In this document: in pieces, positions 36,192 through 49,000 of the stretch
Layout: the number at the start of each line of letters is the position of its first letter
How positions within the stretch are numbered: the first letter of the stretch is position 1
From: Onchidella celtica
Taxonomy: Eukaryota; Mollusca; Gastropoda; Systellommatophora; Onchidiidae
DNA: 64,000 nt
Direction of reading: 5' to 3'
NCBI GenBank assembly: GCA_963931925.1
Contig: OZ007567.1
Coordinates: 89,880,998 to 89,944,997 of the forward strand
Made by a program: the position numbers and the translations under genes
Notes under the pieces: model-generated
Databases searched by the model: none
Told to the model about the DNA's origin: nothing
The model's input: the letters and a program-made list of their open reading frames with translations, nothing else

Positions 36192-36245
36192 TTATTCATT
36201 CATTCATTCATTCATTCATTCATTCATTCATTCATTCATTCATTT
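36192..36245. repeat. (CATT)n microsatellite
   Basis: About 13 nearly perfect CATT units. Confidence 0.97.
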
Positions 36246-39200
36246 TGCGATGTTTAAACATTTCCTCACAATTTAAAACTATGTTTTACATTTTCCTTAT
36301 CAGGTGTTTCTGACATTTATACTATACTAATTATGTAGAATTTTATTTCATCGTTTTTTGTTTTTTTTCATTTGTGGGGGCCATGGTGTGTTCAATGTAT
36401 TTGCGTCAAACTTATAAATTTACTTCCCATGCTAAACGGGGCTCACTTCATAGTTGGATTTCCATTAGAAGGAGGCAGTCATCCTCAGAGCTCATCCAAC
36501 AGGTCAAATCATGGGAAAACAGCAACAACAACAACGACAACAATAAAAGCGAGCTTTGGAAATGATTAAGTATTTCATTTTTTGTAAAACTCTGGCATCC
36601 TTGTTTTCTGTTGGTTCCTCCTTACAAGCTTGCCTAGTAATTTCAAACTAATAAAATGTCATTTTAACGGCAGACTTCCTAATGACACAATGTTCACTGA
36701 TCCTGCCTAGTAAATTAACATTTCATAATTTTCTGCAGCTGATGAACAAACCCAAGAATTACTCCCATTCAGTACATACCACCAATGCTCTTTCCTTTTC
36801 TACCAGGGCAAATCCCTATCACGGACAGTGAACAACAATGCATAACAATTCTGCTGCTATTCACAACTGACATCTGAACAACTTCAGCTAAAACATCACA
36901 GGAATTACCGCTTCATACACTGTATATTCAGATCTGTTACAAGGTGTCACTACTGTCTGCCGTGAAAGCATTGAATTTACAATAGGCAAACCCAGTTGTC
37001 AATCAATGATTCATTTAGAAAATTTGAGGTCAGTGCCCCACGCATGAGTAATTCAAAAAATAAAAAATTATTCAATTAAAGGCTGAATAGGTAACGTGTG
37101 GGCGGAAATAATACGATTCATTGTGGAGAATCTCTAAATAGCGTATTATGCAAAATTATAGGCCAGTCATAACTGTTAGGATCTGCTTTCAATAAGTTAT
37201 TATTATTTCTATTTTTGTCTGAAGTTCTGCGTGCAGGAGATTAAAACGAACTTATTATTTGTAATGTTTGTTATTTTTGTGCACATACGGGTAGAATGGA
37301 ATTTTCAATGCAAAACCACCCCACAACTTATGCAGTTGTGTTGGTCCTTTGTAGCAATTCTGTTTCATAACAGGGAACAATCACAGAAACTCAAATATAA
37401 TATATATATATATATGCCCGTATAGGCCCATTGCGGATATCGGCCATTTTAGTTGTCAGGACCGACGCTTAACCATGGCGATGGTAGCATTGATTTTGAT
37501 TCGTTAGCTGATTTGCACTGTGAGCCCTTCTGGCGTCGCGGACCAATCGGCGGCGAGGTAAAAAAAAGTTCACTACAGTAAACAATGACACGTGCGTTCA
37601 CGCACATGGGAGACGTTCGGTCAATTCTTTCACTTCCGTTCCTTTGTTTACACGGATGGTAGGGAATCTGACCAGCTTGGATCCATCCTTTCCACCCCTG
37701 ACATAACAGTCAACTGCAATGCAAGGCATTTTAACCGCTTAGATATATCTCGAAGTTACACTCGTCAGCTGATCCACCCGCCATTTTTGGTGTCGGAAGT
37801 ACAAAACAAAAACACCTGTGACGTCATTCGCAATGGACCTTTGCGGGAGATCACATCACTAATTGCCTAAGTCGTATTCTTGGTGTATTGAGATGAAATG
37901 CTCACCTTAATCAGACAGTCACGTTGTGCTGTTCAACAGTTACATTGTTTTGTTTCGTTGACATGTGAGTTTTTAAATGAACCCCCACATCCACCTAAAC
38001 CACCATTTAGACTGTTGTTGGGGGAGCGTGGACTAATTACAAAGCCAAACAGAGAAAATACTGAGTTGTGTTTACCATTCAGCTATAGCTTTCTATGTAA
38101 AATACTACACTCCCCTAACGACAGCTACACTATATTTAAAAAAAACAACAACAACAACAACACCAAAACATGACTTAGGCTATTGTGTTGTGACCGTGAC
38201 GATAGGTCTATCGCAAACAAGCGAAACATCCTCTTGTCATGTAGGTCATGTTTTCACGTTTCAAAACTGCAATCGTTTGGTTTGTTTCACAAAATTTGTG
38301 CTTTTCCAAATTCCAAAATCTTTTTTACTCCAATGGAGACTGACTTGATTTCAGTTTCGATGACGTAAATGCAATGCGTCAATATGCAAAGAGACGTGAC
38401 GTCATTCAAGAATACTCCCGGTCTTTCGGTGTTTTGTGAAAATACATCGGTGCTCTATTATGTAAACTGGATGATGGCAAATAATATTAAACAAACTTTA
38501 TTTGGAAAATCAAATCACTGCAGATCCTCACAGCATAATATTAATCCGAAACGAGACGTCAGAAAATTCCGCCGGTGAAAATCTTAAATACATAATGAAG
38601 TCATCCATATGGGCTGATACGATCCTGTCACAAAGCCTGCCCCTCCCCTCCCCCCCCCCCCCCCAAACCCCTTTTTTTCTATACCTGTAAATCTCCCCGA
38701 ACTGTAAATCACCCCATAACTTCCTTAGCGATATGTAGTAAACAGTCGATGAATAAAGTCCAGTAATTATGAACACCAGCTGACCCCAGCAAGATAAGTC
38801 CTGCAAATTCTTTGTTCTATGAGTAAAGAGAGGCAAAGAACGAAATTTCCTATCATACTTTTCGATTATAAGCGGCGAATAATGCATCTGTTCTGTGGTT
38901 CAATACAAAAAGAAATCTGTACATAAATAATTCTATTAAAGACCATATTTTGTTCAAAATGGATGTGTCCACATAACTTTTCATCAAAAATTGAGGCAGT
39001 ACACAAAGGTTAGAAAGAGGGGGTAGGGAGTTAAACATTCAGAGAACAAAGTAAAATCAAAATGACGAACGTCAGCACAGAAATATCTGAATGTCCATGT
39101 GAATCCGTGATATATTGCTGAGTGGTCTTGTGATCTCTTAGTATACATTGACGTCTACAAATGTGCATCTGTTTTCTTCCTTTTGGTATTTCATTTATCG

Positions 39201-39545
39201 AAGTTAACTCTAACAGGTGATTGCAAATCTCGGAGCAAAAAACTTTAAACAAAACGAAAAAAGGAAGAAAAGGAGAAAATAAATCAGAAGGGAGATCTCC
39301 ATCCACCCACACTTCCACCACCCTCATCCCTACCCCCATCTCCCCCGCCAAAAAATTGTGTCCCTGGTCCTTGGGGATGTTTGAAACGCCAGCTGTTCTC
39401 ACTAAATCACAAATTAAACGCAAAAGTTCTCATGCCGCCAGCTGTACCCGAACAATAAACACAAAATATTATTTTCTCCATTTGGCTTTGTAATTGGACT
39501 AAGTATCCCTAACACCATTCTTCTATCTGACAAAGCACTGAGCTA
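36246..39545. other. Unassigned DNA with a TATA run and CRE-like sites
   Basis: Contains a (TA)n run (about 37399-37415), then a more GC-rich stretch 37420-37870 with CCATTTT, CCAATCGG and TGACGTCA (about 37820). A second TGACGTCA lies near 38397. These recall promoter elements, but no open frame or splice structure confirms a gene. A C run lies at about 38650-38664. Confidence 0.3.
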
Positions 39546-39796
39546 TAGGGAACGGGATTGAATGACACAGTTACTATATTTAGAGTTACGCCCTGGGACA
39601 TTCGCACCGTTCAATACGGCGGTTAAGCAGTTATGGACTTTGTACGCACTTTTCATGCATTCGATCTTTTGCCTCGAATCGCCCTTACAAAGTCCATAAT
39701 AACTGTGCTTAACCATCGCGTTGAACAGTTCGAATGTCCCATGACGTCGTCAGTTAATTTAAATATAGTAACTGTGTCATTCAATCCCGTTCCCTA
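39546..39796. mobile_element. 251-bp foldback MITE with ~100-bp arms
   Basis: The unit begins TAGGGAACGGGATTGAATGA and ends with the exact inverse (TCAATCCCGTTCCCTA). The outer 37 bases of both arms are identical, and the arms stay alignable for about 100 bases to TGGACTTTGTA, leaving a loop of roughly 40 bases. TA at both ends fits a TA target duplication. No coding sequence. Such long arms would let the strand fold into one hairpin. Confidence 0.88.
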
Positions 39797-41146
39797 TTGC
39801 TTCGCCACACAAAAGTGGACAGCCGTCGTCACATGCTTCAAACAAATCTATGTCACAGGTAAACTCGCGTTTACGCAATGTAAATAATCCTTCTGAATAG
39901 TGTTTCCAGAGATGGCTAGGTCCCTGTGGTCCACCCACATTGAAGTTCAAAGAATCAATTACACTGTCTTCAAGGACATTAGGGATTTTCAACTGTTATG
40001 TCCTGTTTCCATTCTAAGCTATTCTCATTAATAGATTGCATGGCCACTGAAGTGGGCAAAATTCCCTAATGAATGCTCAGTCGGCACGAAGAAACCAGAA
40101 ATAGATGAAGCAATCTGTTATGTCATAAGATCCGTGTCCTCTTTCACTCTGAAGACCTCCTTAGTCGTGAGGCAGTAAAGAATGGGCTGCTCATGCTTGA
40201 ACTATTCAGCGACAAGATTCAGTTCAACATCCATGACTCGGTCCAACAAAATATTCGAAAGTACCGGTACCGGCTATTCTATTTTATTTTAATGTAAAAT
40301 ATTTTATTCCTCAGTTTAGAATTTGGTCATTTGTCTGTGGCCAGCTTTGTTCGTCAGCGTTGACAAAATTTGAAAAATAAGTATGATTATCGCGAGCTTA
40401 GTTTTTGTTTGTTCGAAGTTTTATGCACAGATGAGAAATTCGACGATAAACGTTTGGGGCTTTAGAATTGCATGGAGTTAGAATAAATTGGAAATGTGAA
40501 ACAGCTTGACAGATGCCAAGTTAGAATAAACCAGAACTGTGAAACAGCTTGATAAGTGCACAATGCTTTTAAACTAGAGTCTAAGTGTGCATTTGGTATC
40601 CTCTTCTATACACTAAAAGATCTCCAGTTCTTCAGAAAATGGAGATTGAACAAACAAGAACTAAGGTCACATTATGTGCGATTACGTCATAAACAGTTTT
40701 TTTCTTCTTCTTTTAATTCAAGAAGTGTTGAGCTCTGAGAGGTAAGTCTTAAATGCAGCCCACTTTCCATTGGGCTGACGCTGGTGTAGCCCTCTGTGAA
40801 AAAGGTTTGCCCATCCCTGTTCTTGATAGTGCAGATGCCCTTGAGAATGCTGAGAGGGACTGACTGACACATTTCGGTATGACTTCTTTACATAATACTT
40901 ATTATCCAACCACGAGTATTCAGTACTTTTCATGTCACACACACGTGAAACTGCGCGTGAGACGGTGTAAATGAGAGTAAACCCACTGGACATAATGACG
41001 TAATCAGTCCTTGAACAAGGGAGACTATTCTTGAATGATTATGGGCTTGCTGAAATTTTACCTCTCTCATGTAGTTTCACTTAACACTAATTACACATAG
41101 TGTGGCCAACCTGGTGGGAAAATATACCAGGAGCTCCTATTCATAG
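39797..41146. other. Unassigned DNA with a two-copy 43-bp repeat
   Basis: At 40477 and 40520 a 43-bp unit starting GTTAGAATAAA and containing TGTGAAACAGCTTGA is present twice in tandem with a few substitutions. Nothing else is recognised. Confidence 0.55.
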
Positions 41147-41345
41147 TAATTTGTATTTGTATTTGTATTTGTATAACTCTTTAATCCCATTTGGGAAATT
41201 TTGCCTTTGTGCCATTGCACCCCAGTTACAACTGGAGCAGGCACGTCGTCGCCACAGTGCAGCGCCGGTCGGCGTTTTTTTTTTTTTTTTTGGTGGTGGG
41301 GGGATGAGGGGGAGTGGGTGGTAGGGATGAATTTTAATCCAGTTC
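41147..41345 (-). mobile_element. SINE copy 4, tail type 1 only, minus strand
   Basis: The reverse complement of this segment matches the 3' half of SINE copy 1: the CCCTACCACCCACT stretch, C run, A run, CGCCGACCGGCG, the GC-rich tail and the final TACAAA units. The tRNA head and middle are missing, so it is a 5'-truncated copy inserted in the opposite orientation. Confidence 0.88.
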
Positions 41346-41589
41346 CCAGTACTCGGGTTGACTCTTGCCTAGAGTCGTAACTGGTTTTTCAATGATAGTA
41401 ATGTTAATACTTCAGATGTTCTTCCATCGGCGTTACGCAGTGCACACACTCCCAAATGATGTACACGCGATCACTCGATCTGTTTACCTCTGGGTAGCTC
41501 TCTATCTCGTGCAGTGTTCTCAAAGTGTCCTCTGATGGGCTGCAAAGCTGTCAGCGGCTATATGTACATCCTTTTATTAATTGCATGAT
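41346..41589. other. Short unassigned stretch
   Basis: No feature seen. Confidence 0.4.
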
Positions 41590-41890
41590 TATTATATTAT
41601 TATTATCAGATCATATTATTGTTATCATTATTATTATTAGTTGTAGTAGTAATAGTAGTAGTGGCAGTAGTGTTGTTATTACTGTTACTAGTACTACTAC
41701 TACCACCACCACTACTACTGTTACCCAAGACCCATTATATATAGTGGGTCTTGGCTGTTACTACCACTACTAGTACTACTACTACTGCTACCTCCACCAC
41801 TATTACTACTACCACTACTACTACACTACTACTATTACTACTACTTCTACTACTACTACAACTACTACTTCTGTTACTACTGCTAACACT
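41590..41890. repeat. Compound trinucleotide block with central palindrome
   Basis: ATT, GTA and ACT trinucleotide runs. GTA-type units predominate on the left (about 41640-41670) and ACT-type on the right. Between them, 41725-41754 is a 30-bp palindrome (CCAAGACCCATT...GTGGGTCTTGG) with 14 of 15 pairs matched. The region could extrude a cruciform. Poly-Thr frames here are artefacts. Confidence 0.88.
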
Positions 41891-42459
41891 TTCTGTTCCT
41901 AAAATCTATTTATTGTTATTATTTGATTTTTTAACAAATATTTTCGGCTGTTTTCGGTTTCCTGAACAAAACTCTATATAATTTTTAATGTTTTCCCATT
42001 GAAACCACAATAAACTTTCTTGCATCTTTTCTTTGAACGAAACTGATTTTTGTTTGCTTTCTTTCAGTTATTCACTTTCTTGAAACAGTTCAGCTGTCTC
42101 AGTCTCATTCAAAATGAATAAATAAGCAAACAGACAAACAAACAAAAAAGTCCGCGGTAGATTTTGGCTGCTTTCTGTAACATTAACGGGGCCAGGGTGA
42201 CGCACAGGGTCGTTTTTGCCCTCCGCAATTCGCTCAACAAGATACTTTAGCTAGATGTGTGCCATATTTCACTAAGGTTCCTTACCGTTTCACTTCGTGT
42301 ATGACTATTATTGAGTTTATAGAGTTACGGTATAATAATATGTTTTATTTATGTAATGATGAGCAGGATGTATGTGCTCTTAAACGCTCTGTGAAAGAAA
42401 ATTTCCCTCATAGGATAATAAAGACAACTGATTCTTATCCTATCTATTTTATCGTACAT
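41891..42459. other. Unassigned AT-rich DNA
   Basis: No gene or repeat recognised. The left end of a possible hAT element would lie here or be lost. Confidence 0.4.
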
Positions 42460-42469
42460 ACGAGCGCTG

Positions 42470-42508
42470 TTTGGTGGGTCACGAAACAAAAAAATATGAG
42501 AAACACTG
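42470..42508. mobile_element. Possible right terminus of a hAT-like element
   Basis: TGGTGGGTCACGAAAC is followed by ATGAGAAACACTG, resembling the termini of the hAT MITE at 2513-2926 (GAGAAACACTG; GGTGG with CACG inside). I did not find a matching left end, so this is a lone terminus or a chance match. Confidence 0.35.
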
Positions 42509-42923
42509 GGATAATGCTTCAATCCTTGAAATCGTGATAATTATTACCCTGTACCTGTGTGACTCTGAGTGGTGCCAGCGATGCTGTTTCAAGGTAACAA
42601 TCTCCATCTTGGCCACCCCACAGTGTGAGCCAAATTTTGGATAAAATTATAAATCACACAAGTAATCCTCTGAAAGATGCACATCATCACCGTTCCCTCA
42701 GAATGTCCTATCTCAAAAATTCAAAAATTGGATTTTTATACATTCATGTTCAACTGCATTCAAAGTCGCATCGAATGATTTTGGTTCTAGGCTACCGCGC
42801 CGAAAAACAATCGAATAGGAAACTTTCCAAAAGTCATCGTCTCTAGACCAGTAATTTGTGCTACAATAAAACAATGTTTTACTTCTCCTGAAAAGTAGTC
42901 AAAACCGATTTACTACAGTTTTA
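42509..42923. other. Unassigned DNA
   Basis: No supportable feature. Confidence 0.4.
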
Positions 42924-43141
42924 TCAATGTCAAAATTGAGCGAAAAAGAAAAAGTTGTATGTAGCGAAGCCCCGCGTAAGAAATAATACCCAAACGATAC
43001 AAAGCAAATTAAAGAGAAGACAGAAAATGTTCAAATTTTCGGCTTTGGCCTTTGTCAAGAAAAAAAAAATAAAAATTTTTCTTTTGGCTCAATTTTGACA
43101 TTGCTTACAACTTTTTCTTTTTGCTCAATTTTGACATAGCT
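42924..43141. repeat. Inverted repeat with duplicated right arm
   Basis: The left arm (about 42927-42962) reads ATGTCAAAATTGAGCGAAAA followed by AGAAAAAGTTGTA. The right arm (about 43103-43138) is its inverse. A second, partial copy of the arm (GGCTCAATTTTGACATTG, 43086-43103) adjoins the right arm. It could be a degenerate MITE; no clear target duplication. Confidence 0.6.
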
Positions 43142-45811
43142 TATAGCCCTGCTGCGACCCCACAGTTTTTCTGTGGTTTTTATAATACTACAGTTTTAGG
43201 GAACGGTGACAACATACATTTTTTTGATTACGGTATAAATTATGTTAATTTCTCTATTTCGTAACACTTTACACTCGCACAGTTGCAAATATTTTGCTTC
43301 AAGTCGGAGCGTCGGTGGAACAATTTTTGAAGTCAATAAACTGAGGGAGAGATTGCGGGGGAAATACACAGAAAATTTGTTCAAACTACAGGCTGATTAA
43401 CCCACAGATGTTCCTCTTGATGATCTCAATTTTCTCATGGAATTTTTATGAACGGGAAAACTGTTCGTGTATTTATGAGACGAGATGGAGGAAGATGATG
43501 AAATACAACTCAATATGATTAAGTGAGTTTCATGTCGGTTTGTTGGCGGGGAGGGCGGGGGTGGAGGGGGAAGGGTGGAGGCAGAGAACCCTGGAACAGT
43601 AAAGAGATAGGGAGACATTATGGCCAATAAATGAATGCAGAGCAGGACAAGGAAGCTACATAAAAATATAAAAAATCGATAACATATAGATCCAGATGAA
43701 AAAATGACCAGTCACATATCCATGAAACTTAAATAAAAACAACGATCTTTTAAGTTTGAAAGTCCCCAAGTGCATTGTTACTGGAGATCAAGACCAGAGT
43801 GGGAGGCTTTACTTATGTAGAAAAACTGGGCCTTGGGGCAAGATAGGCATTATAGTAATTTGTTAAAAAATAAACCAAAAAATTTTTAAAACTGGACTAT
43901 GGTCGTTCTTCCATCTGGGTCTTCATATTGGAAACTAATTTCATATTGTATATGGACATAAACATAGTAAAATGCAACAAAACAATGTTGAAAATGATGG
44001 TGATGATGACGATGACACCGCCACTGACAACAGGTCAGGTTAGGTTGTTGATGATAATGAAATAATTATACTGCAAACTGTGGTTCAGTTCCGAAAGGTG
44101 ACAAAAGATTATGAACAAAAAAAAAAAAAAAAGAAATAATAAAGATAATGACAGGTGGATGACCGAAGAGGTCACTCACTAGCTGACCGCAAATTTATTT
44201 TATCCGTATCCCTTTTGGTGAGCTGAATCAACAACACGGAATATCCCCGCCCTCTCACCTTCCCTGTTCAAACATCAGCCACCCATGCTTACCCTCCCCT
44301 CCCTTTCATTTGTCATCATTAACTACAGACCGGTCTTGTCATTGTCGGCGCCTTGGGCATGTCCCCTCAAATCTTATGGTCTCTGACCATTTTCCCTTTG
44401 ATAAAGAACCAACATCCAACGGCGTATCAAAGGCTTTGGAAAACTACCCATCTGGAGAATGCTCTCCCCAAACTTATCGAACTGGAAAAGGAAGTTGAGA
44501 TGGAGATCTGATAGCTGATTTGGGATCCCAATTAGGCTGGATCACAAATTTTGTCAGAGGAAGGCCCGAGGGCAGAATTTTCCCATCTAGAGACAGCCGA
44601 GTATTTCAAGTGGTGCAATGACTGAGAAAACGAAAAGTACCGAGTGAGCAACTGTAAAGATTGTAAGTCGCACTACAGGGCATATTCGATGTCCACTTAT
44701 TCATCCTGGCTGAAATATACCTTTAGCATCGAGCATCAAGGAGAATGTGTGCCCTTGACCTTGTTCGCTTCAAAATATTTAAAAGATGGCATTCACCAGA
44801 AATGTTTTGAAATGAAAAGACAGTGAAGTGTTTACAATAAAGTTACAAGAGTTTCTGGTGTTTTCACTGAGATATTTTCTTTTCAGTTTTTCATTTCTGT
44901 AGTGCATTACTTTGACCTGTTTGTTGCAAGTACATTCTAACGCTACTGTTTGTGTCTTTGATATTTCTGATGCTGTTGTTAGTGTTGTTAACTGAATTTA
45001 ATCCTGTTATTAAATGGCAAATTGTACATCTAGAATGTCACTAGGCTTAATATAAATTGAATCCACAGTGTGTTCGATGCAGTTCAAGATTGACGTGAAT
45101 TGAGTGGGAAATCCCTCTGAGGTTTGGAACAAAATCGAGATTTCTGTCATATGCAAATACGAGATAATAAACCTCTAAAAAAAATCAGCAAGTTGATTAG
45201 ATTAGTTTTTCTCCCCCTGACCTCATGCAATTTCTTGCAGTTTCTCTGGGCAGCTTCAAAAATATGCTTGCAAAAATCATTGCGGATTCCTCAAGATTGG
45301 GCATGATTCGAGGAGAGAAAGGGGAGGGGAACATTTTTTTGATTACTGATTGATATAAAAATTTTACACAAGGCCCTTTCTGAATAGTATTCATGGAGTA
45401 TTGTTCTTACAATTACATGTAAGACTTCAATGGCATAATAATATTGAAGACAGGTGGAACAAAATGTTTCCTTCTTTTTATCACCAATCTCGTTAATTAA
45501 TGTTTTCCTCTTATGTGTTCCTCCAAACGGGGAACATACCGTTACTTATTTCTCATCTGTATAAAGCAGAGTAGGTGATCAACGTGGATCACTGACGACG
45601 TGCCTGTTCTTGCTTCTCACTCTGAATGTCACTGCATCTGTAACACTGTATTTGCTCTCTCAAGCAGCTCAAACCCCAGACCATGTGCGGGTGAGCACGG
45701 AAACAAATAAAACATGATAGATCTAATCTGACTTTTTCCGTGCACTTCTCCTTACTTTGTGCTAATGTAGCAAACTGAACTAAGGATGGAGTTGGGAGTT
45801 TTTGTGTGATG
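43142..45811. other. Unassigned intergenic DNA
   Basis: A frame open from about 44617 to 44826 ends near AATAAA (44835), but it has no recognised domain, and I would not annotate it as an exon. An A run lies at 44119-44134. Confidence 0.35.
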
Positions 45812-46073
45812 TATCGAGGGGTATTTGCCATATTGTTGTATCCGGCATTTTGCCGATTTTGAGGTTTGTCATAAAAGTGGTTCTGTCACTCCTGATTTCA
45901 TAATGAATAAGTCTCATATGGATGTGTTTTTCGTGGAAATTTATATGCAAGTTTCGATTTTGAAGCGTATTGAACTAAAGCCTGATTTTTACACAACTCT
46001 TCAAACTTTCAATCCTCATTTTTTCGAAAAGGTAAACATGCACATACAACAATATGGAAAATACCCAACGATA
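45812..46073. mobile_element. 262-bp TA-flanked MITE, copy 3 (best preserved)
   Basis: Starts TATCGAGGGGTATTTGCCAT and ends ATATGGAAAATACC plus CAACGATA. The two ends match as inverted repeats at 27 of 30 positions. It has the same length as copy 1 and aligns over its full extent. TA lies at each outer edge. The interior has no transposase motif; its 95-codon open frame is not conserved in the other copies. Confidence 0.85.
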
Positions 46074-49000
46074 TCTGGAGCTCTTCAAGGCTTTTGTTAT
46101 AGAGTAAAATGAAATTACTGGTCAAGTGACCATCATTTCCTGGCTCACTTCTTGTTCCAACAAGTTGATCCACTGCAGTCGCAGAATGTGGAATATCTGT
46201 ACTCGTAACAGATGACATATTTTGAATGACATTTCATTAGTTCGCATGCAGAATGCACAAATAAACAACAACAACAACGACTCACAATGCTGGTACAGTA
46301 TGTGAAACACCAGTTTGTATCGTGAAATCCAAAGAAATGAAATCAGGTGCAGAATCGCTTTTTTTCTACAATAATTTAGTTTAAAAAGTTCAGCCTAGTC
46401 CGGCAAAACAATACTTTGTATGCGAAATGGACATCTTAAATTTGGGGATGTCGTGGCCTCACAAATTAAAGCTTGGAAAATCGATAGGCTTATATCGATC
46501 AGTCTGTCTTCACTGCGTTTATTATTATAAGGAATATTTTCTGTATTTAACAATAATGATGGAAATGGACAAAAACATGCACATTATTATGATTGCTCCA
46601 ACGAGCTGGCTGACAAAAGAACTTTTGTATAAACTAACAATTCAGATGGCAGCATAAAAAAGTGAATGGAAATGCAAGAAAGTTGGTTGTCAGCCAAACG
46701 TCATAAAAACTGCTGTTACCAAAACAACAATTATTTCGTCAGAAAAGTGTGAATTGCATTTTTATACTTTTAACAGTATTGCTGCATAGAAGGCATTTAT
46801 TGATATTTCATTTCACGGACAAGACAAAAGAGTTTGTTTTGTTTTCATGTCTGTCCGTTTGTCTGTTCGGTGTTTTTTTTTCTTTTTTGGTGGTGGTGCG
46901 GGGGGGGGGGTGAGTAAATGTTTTGCTTGTGTGTTTGTTTGTTTATTTGTTTGTTTTTTATCCACTCTCATTTAAGATGAGATCAAATGAGCAGTCAAAG
47001 GAAAAGCATTCGTAAACCAAATAGGATAATTGAGATAGTGTAAACAAAATTATTAAATTTGCGGGTTGCAAGTTGGTTGATCTAGGAGGGCTATTTCTGT
47101 GCTCATAAAATTAATATGCATTTATTTTCTTCACAGTACTAACTTATCTTTATGCACGAAAATGCATTTCAGGAGAAATATTTACATCTTTTCTGCGCAC
47201 ATACCTCCAAGGCACAGTTGCAGGATTGATCGACGCGCGTGCTGCCATTGGTGGAACAGCAAGACACCCCTCTCAATTTTATGTAAGGCTGACTATCAAA
47301 TCCCATTAAGGCGTCAATACCTATTATGTATAATCATTACCGTCAGAAAATTGGGGAACGCCTTGGAAACAGAAGCTGTGGTTAGTTTGTTCTAAACGAG
47401 AAGTGGAGCCGGAAATTATTGGACGGTACTGTGACGGTACGCTTTAATCGATTGCGGTCCGCTTTTCTGCATTAAAGTCATTGCAAAATATCGATTATCT
47501 TAAAAAAGAATTGAACAAAGCACAGCTGAGGATAGCGGGAAAAGCGCTTGTCACATGAAATATTCTTCAACTTCAGCTTTTAGGAGGTTTCATTTCAGAC
47601 GAAGATCTGTAACGCAGAAGACATAAAAAAAAAAAGGCCAAATTAGATTGTGACTGGAACCATTTTAGATCTGGTCTTTAACTGTGGGACCTGCGTGGGC
47701 GAAAATTCTAAATTTAGCCTGTAGCTCGTAATTGCGAAAGAAAACAGAGCAGGTTCCTAATTAAGACCAACTTGCCGGGTGGGCATCCACACCATGGACG
47801 AAAAATCTGACACGCCCAAGTAACAAAAAGATGTCACGGTAAAGGGGCTTTGCAAATTATTTAAATTTCAACAGTAATTTTGTACTTGCAAAAAAATTGG
47901 CGTATTTTTTGTTCGACATCATTTAGGATGAACTGATCGATCCCAATTTCAAAGTTCAAAATGTCAAAAATTTTGCAAAACTTGAATTCTCGACCTCAAA
48001 TATGTTGGACTTGATGTGCCGTTTTGTTGTTATAGAAAACATCCACACCTGTCTTGATACCAGGGCCCACCTTTTTAAAGTGAAGGCGGACTCATGCAAC
48101 ATATTTAGCAAGTTTGGGTCAAATCAGTGCATAGGGCTTGCATTTAGGTCATTAAAGATAAACAGACAGACATCCGTATATTTAAGTATTTATAGATTTT
48201 TTAAACCATCTGATTCAGGCATGACCTTTCTCTTAGTACAATGTATGTATATTTAATAACTTCAGACAGTTAGTTTACGACACAGAGAGAGCACTTGAAA
48301 TGAATAAATTAGGGCAGGAATAAGTTTTTCATGCCAAGCTGAAAGCTGTGAGTGACAAGGCTGGGGTGAGAATTTACTTCAGAAATCGAACAATGGTGTG
48401 AAAGGATTTTAAAGAGATAATTACGATTTACTTAGTGTGCTCTATAAATCCATACAACATGGCAGCTTAAGCTGAAGGGCTTTGTCCTATTTTATGAATT
48501 TATCCTGATTCCTCTTCTCATAAACCTCCCACCGTTTTCATATGTTTCCATCTCCCGTGTTTTGTAACCTTCGCTTTTGTTTTCTTTGTATCTACAAGTC
48601 TTCATAGGAATATTAAGGCACGACAGACACAATAATTCATACGGCCAATGATGATATATATTATTTATATAAAAACAAAAGGTGGACTGAGAATACAAAA
48701 TGAGGAAAAGAGATTTAGTGCAACTAACTGCGAAGTTGTTATTTTTAAAGATGCTCTCTACAATTTTCATGCCTCCTGTATTCTGTTTCTCTTTCTTGGT
48801 TTAAGTTCCGGTTTAGCTTTCATTTTTTAAAATCCAAAATAATTTTGTCCGTATTATTTTCATAGAAATGGCAATGAAAACATTTGTTGGTCTGTTGAAA
48901 ACAATTAGTGGAAGGGGGGGGGGGTGTTAAGCTTAAGTTGTCATTAAAAAAAACTAAGTAATGGCAATTAGAATGTAAACTTCAGTTTCATTGCGAAATT

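Noticed and set aside
44617-44840. Terminal exon with AATAAA signal
   Set aside because: About 70 codons with no domain and no convincing splice acceptor; AATAAA is frequent by chance here.
45825-46112. 95-codon frame in MITE copy 3 as a transposase fragment
   Set aside because: No DDE/DDD motif or helix-turn-helix is visible, and the frame is broken in the other two copies.
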